Shown here one piece after another: positions 14,789 through 22,036 of a stretch of 23,107 bases of DNA; position 1 is the stretch's first letter; each line of letters opens with the position of its first letter. The translations under genes were made by a program, and so were the position numbers. This DNA is from a virus: the IMG/VR virus record IMGVR_UViG_3300037583_000049, positions 1 through 23,107 of that record; one strand, given 5' to 3'. The notes beneath the pieces are model-generated. The model was given only the letters and a program-made list of their open reading frames with translations, made no database searches and was not told the origin of the DNA.

Positions 14789-15442
14789 ATGCACATGACA
14801 GACCGGGGCCTCATGGCCCTTGCCCGGCACGAGGGGATCGTGCCCGGACCCTACCGCGATTCCACCGGCACCTGGACCTACGGCATCGGCCACACCGCCG
14901 CCGCCGGGCCGCCCGATCCGGCAGAGATGCCGCGCGGGATGCCCAAGGACCTGGTCGTGGCAATCCGTGAAGCGTTCCGGCTGTTCCGCGAGGACATCGG
15001 AAGCTACGAGGCCGACGTCCGGCGCGCTGTGACCGTGCCGGTTGAGCCTCACGAGTTCGATGCGCTGGTCAGCTTCCACTACAACACCGGCGGCATCGCC
15101 AGGGCGGCGCTGACCCGGCACCTCAATGCCGGCAATCGCGTAGCCGCCGCCGACGCGTTTCTGAACTGGCGCAAGCCCGCCTCGATCATTCCGCGCCGGG
15201 AGGCCGAGCGCGACTTGTTCCGGCTTGGCCGGTATCCCGACGGCACAATCCCGGTCTGGAGTGTGGATCGCACTGGCCGAGTGGACTTCTCCCGGCCGAT
15301 CCAGCGGCTGAGTGCAGACGAGGCCCTGTCGCTGCTTCGCCCGTCGCGAACACCGCCGCCAGCCGCTTCCAAACCAGACGCGCCGACCGGCTGGCTCGCC
15401 CGGTTGGTCACAATCCTCACACGCCTGTTCAGAAGGACCTGA
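14789..15442 (+). CDS. Endolysin, GH24 lysozyme family
   Basis: A 217-residue muramidase that would cleave the glycan strands of peptidoglycan. The catalytic triad of T4-type lysozymes is visible with the right spacing: E15 (RHEG), D24 (YRDSTG) and T30 (WTYGIGHT), matching T4 E11, D20 and T26. Further family segments are SFHYNTGGIARAALTRHLNAG near 95-115 and FLNWRKPASIIPRREAERDLF near 124-144. There is no signal peptide or N-terminal membrane segment, so it depends on a holin. The C-terminus beyond about residue 185 is a Pro-rich linker and then a basic amphipathic helix (WLARLVTILTRLFRR, 202-216), perhaps a membrane-contact tail. It is followed by a small membrane protein gene. Confidence 0.92.
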   Translation: MHMTDRGLMALARHEGIVPGPYRDSTGTWTYGIGHTAAAGPPDPAEMPRGMPKDLVVAIREAFRLFREDIGSYEADVRRAVTVPVEPHEFDALVSFHYNTGGIARAALTRHLNAGNRVAAADAFLNWRKPASIIPRREAERDLFRLGRYPDGTIPVWSVDRTGRVDFSRPIQRLSADEALSLLRPSRTPPPAASKPDAPTGWLARLVTILTRLFRRT

Positions 15443-15447
15443 TCCCC

Positions 15448-15678
15448 ATGCGCTACATCCGACCCAACTCGCTCACCTGGTGGGCGGGGCTGCTCGCCAT
15501 GCTGATCGGCATCGCCTCCGTCGCGCTGCCCACCACCGGCGCGCTTGGCGAACTTTCGCGCCTCGTCGCGCTGCTCGCCGGCTCGGGCGACGCCTCGCCA
15601 GCGGGGCTCATGTTCCTTGGCCTTGGCCTGATCGGTCTGCGCGATCGGATCGAGCGGGGGTTTCGGGGCGATGTTTGA
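15448..15678 (+). CDS. Small membrane protein of lysis cassette
   Basis: A 76-residue protein with two hydrophobic segments: about 11-31 (WAGLLAMLIGIASVAL) and about 51-65 (PAGLMFLGLGLIG), ending in a charged tail (RDRIERGFRGDV). AAGGA lies about 10 bases upstream of the ATG. The gene overlaps the following 33-residue gene by 8 bases. Such proteins are common after the endolysin in alphaproteobacterial prophages, to my recollection, without known role. A second holin is possible. Confidence 0.65.
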   Translation: MRYIRPNSLTWWAGLLAMLIGIASVALPTTGALGELSRLVALLAGSGDASPAGLMFLGLGLIGLRDRIERGFRGDV

Positions 15679-15772
15679 GTTTCTGGCGGGGCTCATACTG
15701 GGCGGCTGCCTCGGTGTCTTCATCGTGGCCCTCTGCGTGGCCGCCGCGCGTGGGGAGCGGGACGATGGCTGA
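15671..15772 (+). CDS. DUF3789-like 33-residue membrane protein
   Basis: A 33-residue protein consisting of one hydrophobic segment (FEFLAGLILGGCLGVFIVAL, residues 2-21) and a short charged tail (ARGERDDG). The GGCLGVFI pattern resembles DUF3789, a family of tiny phage membrane proteins. It overlaps both neighbours: its start lies in the preceding gene and its stop in the following i-spanin gene, which implies coupled translation. Role unknown. Confidence 0.55.
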   Translation: MFEFLAGLILGGCLGVFIVALCVAAARGERDDG

Positions 15773-15995
15773 ATTCCTGATCTGGCTGGTTGCGGCACTG
15801 GGTGCGCTCGGGGGCCTGGTGCTCGGCCGCCTCTGGGGCCGCGTGGAAGGAAAGCGTCAGGGCAAACGGGAGGCAGAACGCGATGCATTGGAAGACACGA
15901 TCGAGCGCACCGAGCGCGGGCGCGAAGCGGTGCGCGATGGCCGCGGCGCTGGCGATCCTGTTGACCGGCTGCGCCAAAACGATGGTGCCTGGTGA
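15765..15995 (+). CDS. i-spanin, Rz-like
   Basis: A 76-residue protein with one N-terminal membrane segment (about 3-22, FLIWLVAALGALGGLVLG) and a charged helical domain with coiled-coil character (GKRQGKREAERDALEDTIERTERG), the layout of an inner-membrane spanin. It would bridge the periplasm and, with an outer-membrane lipoprotein, fuse or disrupt the outer membrane in the last step of lysis. A lipobox-bearing reading frame overlaps its 3' half in another frame, as Rz1 overlaps Rz in lambda. Its TGA overlaps the ATG of the HNH endonuclease gene. The call rests on topology, size and context. Confidence 0.68.
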   Translation: MAEFLIWLVAALGALGGLVLGRLWGRVEGKRQGKREAERDALEDTIERTERGREAVRDGRGAGDPVDRLRQNDGAW

Positions 15996-16068
15996 TGGAA
16001 GTGCCAATCAACAGACCAACGCAAATTGCACCTTCTCTGGTGCGCGAGCTCTTGCACTACGATCCTGA
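15883..16068 (+). pseudogene. Truncated o-spanin lipoprotein start (Rz1-like remnant)
   Basis: A reading frame inside the i-spanin gene encodes a lipoprotein signal: basic residues, then MAAALAILLTGC with a perfect lipobox (LTGC; Cys 30 counted from the ATG at 15883, or Cys 12 from the ATG at 15937). This is the overlap seen in Rz/Rz1 pairs. Shortly after the lipobox the frame enters the HNH gene, which is clearly coding in another frame from 15995, and ends at 16066-16068. I read it as the 5' end of the original o-spanin gene, cut off by the HNH gene. A complete lipoprotein gene follows the HNH gene at 16548. It might still be translated as a short lipopeptide. Confidence 0.45.
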
Positions 16069-16579
16069 CACCGGCCAATTGACATGGAAGTCCCGAAAAC
16101 CCTGTCATTTCAAGCACTGCGAGCGTGATCCGGATTGGGTATGCAAGATCTGGAACGCCAAGTACTCCGGTCGTTCCGCTTTTGGGCGTCGGCAACATGG
16201 CTATGTCGCTGGCCACGTCCTCGGGGTGAACGTCTATGCCCATAGAGTGGCTTACGTGATCATGACGGGGGCATGGCCCGCCAAACAAATCGACCACATC
16301 AACGGCCAGCGTGACGACAATCGCTGGCAGAATCTCCGGCTTGTTGATCCACAGGAGAATTCGAGAAACACGGCGATCTCCCGCTGTAACAGTTCAGGTG
16401 TCGTTGGCGTCAGCTGGAACCGGGAGAAGCGGCGATGGTGGGCTTACATCAACGAGGGAAACAGGCAGCGCAGGTTGCTGGGAGCTTTCAGATCGAAAGC
16501 CGATGCTGTGGCCGCGCGAAAGGCAGCGGAGAAGCAGTTTGGATATCATGAAAATCATGGCCGCAAGCCTGCTGCTTAG
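15995..16579 (+). CDS. HNH homing-type endonuclease with AP2 domain
   Basis: A 194-residue protein (from the ATG at 15995; a GTG at 15992 adds one residue). Residues 13-34 (PSLVRELLHYDPDTGQLTWKS) are the usual opening of this family. The HNH core is AHRVAYVIMTG (H83), then AKQIDHINGQRDDNRWQNLRLV (D100/H101, N113). Residues 133-183 form an AP2-type DNA-binding domain: SSGVVGVSWNREKRRWWAYI and LLGAFRSKADAVAARKAA. Such free-standing HNH-AP2 genes act as homing endonucleases in phages. Its GC is visibly lower than its neighbours. It lies between the i-spanin and the o-spanin gene and overlaps both: the i-spanin TGA overlaps its ATG, and its 3' end overlaps the o-spanin start by 32 bases. This suggests insertion into a spanin pair. 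Confidence 0.88.
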   Translation: MEVPINRPTQIAPSLVRELLHYDPDTGQLTWKSRKPCHFKHCERDPDWVCKIWNAKYSGRSAFGRRQHGYVAGHVLGVNVYAHRVAYVIMTGAWPAKQIDHINGQRDDNRWQNLRLVDPQENSRNTAISRCNSSGVVGVSWNREKRRWWAYINEGNRQRRLLGAFRSKADAVAARKAAEKQFGYHENHGRKPAA

Positions 16580-16739
16580 CGGCTGCACTTCCACCGTGCC
16601 GATCTCGGATGCCGGTTGCATTTCCTACACAGAGGCCCGGCTGGCACGGCCACCTGCGGCGACCGTCCCGGAGGTGCCGCCGGAATGGGCGGACTGGATC
16701 GCCGATCTCGATGACCGCATGACGGGAACCTGCCGGTGA
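16548..16739 (+). CDS. o-spanin-like lipoprotein, Rz1-like
   Basis: A 63-residue lipoprotein. The signal is short: MKIMAASLLLSGC, with a perfect lipobox (LSGC, Cys 13). The mature part (about 50 residues) includes a Pro-rich stretch (ARPPAATVPEVPPEW) typical of o-spanins, and ends in WADWIADLDDRMTGTCR. It would sit in the outer membrane and pair with the i-spanin. The start lies inside the HNH gene, so its signal peptide is encoded partly by HNH DNA in another frame; an ATG at 16557 is an alternative start. The ribosome site is weak. The stop overlaps the GTG of the DUF2163 gene. Confidence 0.65.
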   Translation: MKIMAASLLLSGCTSTVPISDAGCISYTEARLARPPAATVPEVPPEWADWIADLDDRMTGTCR

Positions 16740-17623
16740 AAGCCCTCTCGCCAGCCCTGCAAACCCATCTCGACGAGGGAGCCACGACGCTTGCCTGGTG
16801 CTGGCGGATCACCCGCGCCGACGGGCAGGTGTTCGGCTTCACCGACCATGATCGGGTGCTCAGCTTCGATGGCACCCGCTTCGAGCCCGAGAGCGGCTTC
16901 GCAGCCTCGGAACTGCGCGCCTCGGGCGATCTCGCGGTGGACGCGCAGGATGCCGAAGGCGTGTTGCGTTCGGGTGTCATCACCGAAGCCGACATCGCCG
17001 CGGGGCTCTGGGACGGGGCAGCGGTCGAGGTCTGGCGGGTGAACTGGCAGGATACCAGCCAGCGGGTGCTGATGCGGCGCGGTGCGATCGGCGAGATCCG
17101 GCGCGGGCGCGTGGCATTCACTGCCGAGATGCGCTCGCTCGCCCATGTGCTCGATCAGCCGGTGGGGCGGAGCTTTCAGGCCGGATGCGACGCCGTTCTG
17201 GGCGACGGGCGCTGCGGGATCGACCTCGAGAACCCTGCGTGGAAGGGCACCGGCACCGTCGCGGTGTTGCTGCGTGACCGGGCGTTTTCTGTGGCGGGGC
17301 TGTCGGGTTTCGCGGCTGGGCTCTTCAACTTCGGCACGCTGACCTGGGACACGGGTGCCAATGCCGGCCGGCGGGTGGAGGTGGAACGCCACGAACTCGC
17401 CACCACCGGCGAGGCAATGATCACGCTCCTGGAACCGCCCGGCAGCCCCATTGCCGCGAACGACGCCTTCACCATCCGCGCCGGTTGCGACAAGGCCTTT
17501 GCCACCTGCCGCGACCGCTTTGCCAACACCGCCAACTTCCGCGGTTTCCCGCACATCCCCGGCAATGACACGGTGCTGCGCTACGCGGCGCAGGGCCGGG
17601 CAAATGACGGGAGCGTGCTTTGA
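16736..17623 (+). CDS. DUF2163 baseplate hub protein, GTA gp13-like
   Basis: A 295-residue protein of the DUF2163 (TIGR02218) family, the counterpart of orfg13 in the R. capsulatus gene transfer agent. It starts with GTG at 16736, overlapping the lipoprotein stop (GTGA). Characteristic segments are TTLAWCWRITRADG and GFTDHDR near 17-40, DLAVDAQDAEGVL near 65-77, and the C-terminal ATCRDRFANTANFRGFPHIPGND. Four cysteines in two pairs (C151 and C160; C251 and C258) fit the iron-sulfur cluster known in GTA and lambda gpL-type hub proteins. It is followed by the NlpC/P60 gene. Confidence 0.92.
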   Translation: MKALSPALQTHLDEGATTLAWCWRITRADGQVFGFTDHDRVLSFDGTRFEPESGFAASELRASGDLAVDAQDAEGVLRSGVITEADIAAGLWDGAAVEVWRVNWQDTSQRVLMRRGAIGEIRRGRVAFTAEMRSLAHVLDQPVGRSFQAGCDAVLGDGRCGIDLENPAWKGTGTVAVLLRDRAFSVAGLSGFAAGLFNFGTLTWDTGANAGRRVEVERHELATTGEAMITLLEPPGSPIAANDAFTIRAGCDKAFATCRDRFANTANFRGFPHIPGNDTVLRYAAQGRANDGSVL

Positions 17624-18081
17624 TGATCGACGTCATCCGCCGCCCCGTCGCCCGGGCGAAGGTGATCTCCGCCGCGCGATCCTGGCTCGGCACGCCCTAT
17701 CACGACCAGCAGAGCGTGCGCGGCGTGGGCTGCGACTGCCTCGGGCTCGCGCGCGGCGTCTGGCGCGAGGTGGTGGGGCCGGAACCCTTTCCGATCCCGC
17801 CCTACAGCCGCGACTGGGGCGAGACAGGCCCTGCGGAGGTGCTCGCGGAGGGCGCACGCACCTGTATGATCGAAGTCGCGACGGCTGAAGCTACATCCGG
17901 CGCGCTCCTCATGTTCCGCATGCGCGAGCAGGCCATCGCCAAGCATGTCGGCATCTTCACGGACACCGGTACCCTCATCCATGCCCGCGAGCGGCTGGGC
18001 GTGATCGAGGAGCCCTTCACCCGATCCTGGCGGCGGCGTCTGGCCTTTGCCTTTCTCTATCCGCAACCCCGGAGGCGATAA
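17623..18081 (+). CDS. NlpC/P60 tail peptidase, GTA gp14-like
   Basis: A 152-residue cysteine peptidase of the phage NlpC/P60 type (TIGR02219), the counterpart of GTA orfg14. It would cleave peptide crosslinks in the cell wall during DNA entry. The nucleophile lies in GVGCDCLGLARG (C39), and the partner His in AKHVGIF (H108). A second His (H120, TLIHA) follows. I start at the ATG at 17623, which overlaps the DUF2163 stop by one base; a TTG one codon earlier is possible. The 3' end overlaps the next start by one base, and GGAGG in its last codons is the ribosome site of the next gene. Confidence 0.92.
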   Translation: MIDVIRRPVARAKVISAARSWLGTPYHDQQSVRGVGCDCLGLARGVWREVVGPEPFPIPPYSRDWGETGPAEVLAEGARTCMIEVATAEATSGALLMFRMREQAIAKHVGIFTDTGTLIHARERLGVIEEPFTRSWRRRLAFAFLYPQPRRR

Positions 18082-21000
18082 TGGCGACCCTCGTGCTCGG
18101 CCTTGCCGGTCAGGCCATCGGCGCCTCGATCGGCGGCGGTATCCTGGGTATCTCCGCCGCCACCATCGGCGGGGCGATCGGCACCATGGCCGGCTCCGTC
18201 GTCGACAGCTGGATCGTGGGCTCGCTCCAGCCTGACCAGCGCTACGAGGGCGCAAGGCTCGACTCCCTGCGGGTCACCTCGGCCACCGAGGGCACCACGA
18301 TCCCGCGCGTCTTCGGCCGCATGCGATTGGGTGGCAACATCATCTGGGCCACCGACTTCACCGAGCATGTCAGCACCAGCACCCAGGGCGGCGGCAAGGG
18401 CGGCGGGCCGAGCGTCACCACGACCGAATATTCCTACACCGCGTCCTTCGCCGTCGCGCTGTGCGAAGGGCCGATCACCGGCATTGGCCGCATCTGGGCC
18501 GATGGCGAGCTTTTTGATACCTCCACCATCAACTGGCGCTGGTATCCAGGCAACGAAGCGCAGGCGGCCGACCCGTTCATTGCCGCGAAGATGGGGGCCG
18601 AGGGCGCGCCGGCCTATCGCGGCACGGCCTATGTGGTCTTCGAGGAGCTCGATCTCACCCAATTCGGCAACCGCATCCCGCAGTTGTCCTTCGAGGTGTT
18701 TCGGCCCCTGGCCGATCCCGACACTGCCGAGGGCGCGATCCGGGCCGTCACGATGATCCCCGGCGCGGGCGAGTTCGTCTATGCCACCGAGCCGGTGATG
18801 CGGGTGGAAGGGGCGAAGACGACGCCCGAGAACGTCCATGCCGAGACGGACAGGGCGGATTTTCTCGTGTCCCTCGACAGGCTCGAGGCGCTGGCGCCGG
18901 GGGTCGAGAGCGTGTCGCTGGTGGTCAGCTGGTTCGGCAACGATCTGCGCGCGGGCAACTGCAGCATCCGCCCCGGTGTCGAAACCACCGCGAAGACCAC
19001 CACGCCGCAGGTCTGGCAGGTAAACGGAGTGGATCGCGCTTCGGCGCATCTCGTCTCATCGGATGCCGACGGCCGGCCCGTCTATGGCGGCACGCCGAGC
19101 GACGCGGCCGTGGTTCAAGCGATCCGGGAACTGAAGGCGCGGGGCTACCGCGTCACTTTCTATCCGTTCATCCTGATGGATGTCCCCGAGGGCAACACCC
19201 TGCCGAACCCCTACAGCGACAACGCCGCGATCCTCGGCCAGCCGGCGTTGCCCTGGCGTGGCCGGATCACCTGTTCACCGGCGGCGGGTTACGCGGGTAC
19301 GGTGGACAAGTCGGCAACGGCGGCCAGCCAGGTTGCCGGCTTCTTCGGCAATGCGCAGGTCCCCGACTTCGCGGTCTCGGGCGAGACCGTCTCCTGGACC
19401 GGTGGCAATGACTGGGGCTGGCGGCGGATGATCCTGCACTACGCCCATCTCTGCGCGGCGGCCGGCGGGGTCGATGGCTTCCTGATCGGCTCGGAGCTGC
19501 GCGGGCTTACGACGATCCGCGACAGCGCGACGAGCTATCCGGCGGTGGCGGAACTGCAGAGCCTCGCGGCCGACGTGCGCTCCATCCTCGGTGCCGGCAC
19601 CGCGATCGGCTATGCGGCAGACTGGTCGGAATATTTCGGCCACGATCCGGCCGACGGCTCGGGCGACCGCTTCTTCCACCTCGATCCCTTGTGGGCGGAC
19701 GGGAACACCGATTTCATCGGCATCGACAATTACATGCCGCTGTCCGACTGGCGTGACGGGTTCGAACACGCCGACGCGGTTCAAGGCTGGTCCGCCATCT
19801 ACGACCGGTCCTACCTGCAGGGGAACATCGCCGGCGGCGAGGGGTTCGACTGGTACTATGCGAGCGACGCCGACCGGGACGCGCAGAACCGGACGCCCAT
19901 CGCCGACGGCGCCCATGGCAAGGATTGGGTGTTTCGCTACAAGGATCTGGAGAGCTGGTGGTCGAACCCGCATTTCGACCGCCCGGGCGGCGTTGAAAGT
20001 GCGACGCCTACCGATTGGGTTCCGGAAAGCAAACCCATCCGTTTCACCGAGTTCGGCTGCCCCGCCATCGACCGGGGCACGAACCAGCCCAACGTCTTCC
20101 ATGACCCAAAGTCCTCGGAAAGCGCCGCACCATACTTCTCGCGCGGCTGGCGGGACGACGCGATCCAGCGGGCGTATCTCGAGGCCACGGCGCTCTATTG
20201 GGCCGATCCGGCGAACAACCCGGTGTCCAGCACCACCGGCCTGCCGATGATCGACACCTCCGAATGCGCGGCCTGGTCCTGGGACGCGCGCCCGCATCCC
20301 TTCTTCCCGGCCCTGACCGACGTCTGGTCGGACGGCGCGAACTGGCAACTTGGCCACTGGCTCACCGGCCGCCTCGGCGCTGTGTCGCTCGCGGCCCTCG
20401 TGCGGCATCTGTGCCTCGCCGCTGGCATGGATTCGGCGCATATCGACGTCTCCGGCCTCTGGGGCGCGGTGGAGGGGCTGGTGATCCCGGCCATCGAAAG
20501 CCCCCGCGCCACCATTTCCATGCTCGCGCGCCACTTCGGTTTCGATGCCGTCGAGAGCGAAGGCGTGCTGCGCTTTGTCATGCGCGGGCGCGCGTCCGTG
20601 GCCACCATCACCCCCGACGATTTCGTGGCCGGAAACGGCGAGGACTTCGAACGGACCCGGGGCCAGGAGACCGAGCTGCCGCAGGTGCTGCGCTGGAGCG
20701 TCGCCCGCGCCGACGAGGATTATGACAGCGCTCTTGTCGAGGCCCGCCGCATAACCACCGGCGCGGTGCGCGTCAGCGCCGAAAGCTTCCCGGTCGCCGT
20801 CGGGCCCGAGGAAGCCGAGCGCCGTTGCCGCCGGGCGCTCATGGAGACCTGGACCGGCCGTGAGCGGGCCGCTTTCGCGCTGCCACCCTCGCGCCTCGCG
20901 CTCGATCCGGGCGATGTTGTCGTGTTCACCGACGGCACCGCCACCGAGTTCCGCCTCACCCGCATTGCCGACGGGCTCGCCCGCCGCATCGAGGCCGTGC

Positions 21001-22029
21001 GCCAGGACCGCGAGGTCTACGACCAGCCGCCGGGAGCCCAGCGCGCGGCCGCCGTGGCGCGTTCGGTCCCGCTCGGCGCGCCGCAGGTGGCGATCCTCGA
21101 TCTGCCGCAGCTGACCAGCGCCCACAAGCCGCCCCGGCCGCTCATTGCCGTCGATGCCGATCCCTGGCCGGGCACGGTTGCCGTCCTGCGATCCCCCGAG
21201 ACCTCGAGCTGGGCGAGCTTCGCCACCATCACCCGCCGGGCGCGGATCGGCACGCTGGTCGCCGACCTTCAGGCAGGACCGCCCTGGCGATGGGATCGGG
21301 GTACGGTCATGGAAATCGACCTGCCTTGGGGCCAGCTTGAAAGCGTCACCGAGTTGCAGCTCTTCGCCGGCGCCAACGCCTTCGCCGTCGAGAGCGCGCC
21401 GGGAAGCTGGGAGGTGTTGCAGGCCCGCGACGTGACGCTCATCGCCCCAAGCCGCTATCGCCTGACCACGCTCCTGCGCGGTCAGCGCGGAACGGAACAT
21501 GCCATCGTCAACCCGGCTCCGGCCGGGGCGCGGGTGGTGGTGCTCGATGCGGCCGTCACCGAACTGCCCTTCACGTCCGGCGAGATCGGCCTGCCATGGA
21601 ACCTCGCCGTGGGGACCGGCCACGCGGCCCGTGTCGGACCCGAGGTACACGACGCTGTTGCTCGCGCCATCGGGCGCCTCGCTCCGGCCCTTCGCGCCCG
21701 TGCATCTCGGGGCAAGGGCCGAGCCGTCGGGCGACATCATCCTTTCCTGGACCCGCCGCTCCCGCGACCCGGCCGCAGACAGCTGGGAGGCGACCGAGGT
21801 GCCGCTTCTGGACCAGCCGGAAGCCTGGGAGATCGACATCCTCGACGGCGCAACCGTGAAACGAGCGCTGGCGGCGGGATCGACCAGCGTCACCTACAGC
21901 ACGGCCGACCAGGTCGCCGACTGGGGCGCGGCGCTGGCGCCGGGTGCCGCACTGACCATCCGCGTGGCCCAGCTCTCGCCATCGCTCGGTCGCGGCATCC
22001 TGGCCGAGACCACGCTCACCATCGCATGA
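18081..22029 (+). CDS. J-like tail tip protein with GTA TIM-barrel domain; apparent frameshift
   Basis: A large tail tip and host-contact protein, the counterpart of GTA orfg15. The N-terminus is a hydrophobic Gly-rich segment (about 3-52), followed by SLQPDQRYEGARLDSLRVTSATEG and a beta domain. Residues about 430-720 look like the GTA TIM-barrel domain (DWGWRRMILHYAHLC, TDFIGIDNYMPLSDWRDG, FTEFGCPAID with E657 at a glycosidase-like position). Residues about 780-950 resemble the phage-tail_3 family. Near 21611-21615 the frame seems to shift by one base: the 18081 frame continues to 22040 with an Arg/Gly/His-rich end, while the next frame gives GPATRPVSDPRYTTLLL and VRVAQLSPSLGRG, expected for the family, and stops at 22029. 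With the extra base removed the product is about 1315 residues. A strong GGAGG precedes the start. Confidence 0.88.
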
Positions 22030-22036
22030 GGCATCT

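Noticed and set aside
19275-21893. An 872-codon open frame on the minus strand
   Set aside because: It is antisense to the tail tip gene, with Arg/Gly/Ala-rich composition and no recognisable domain.
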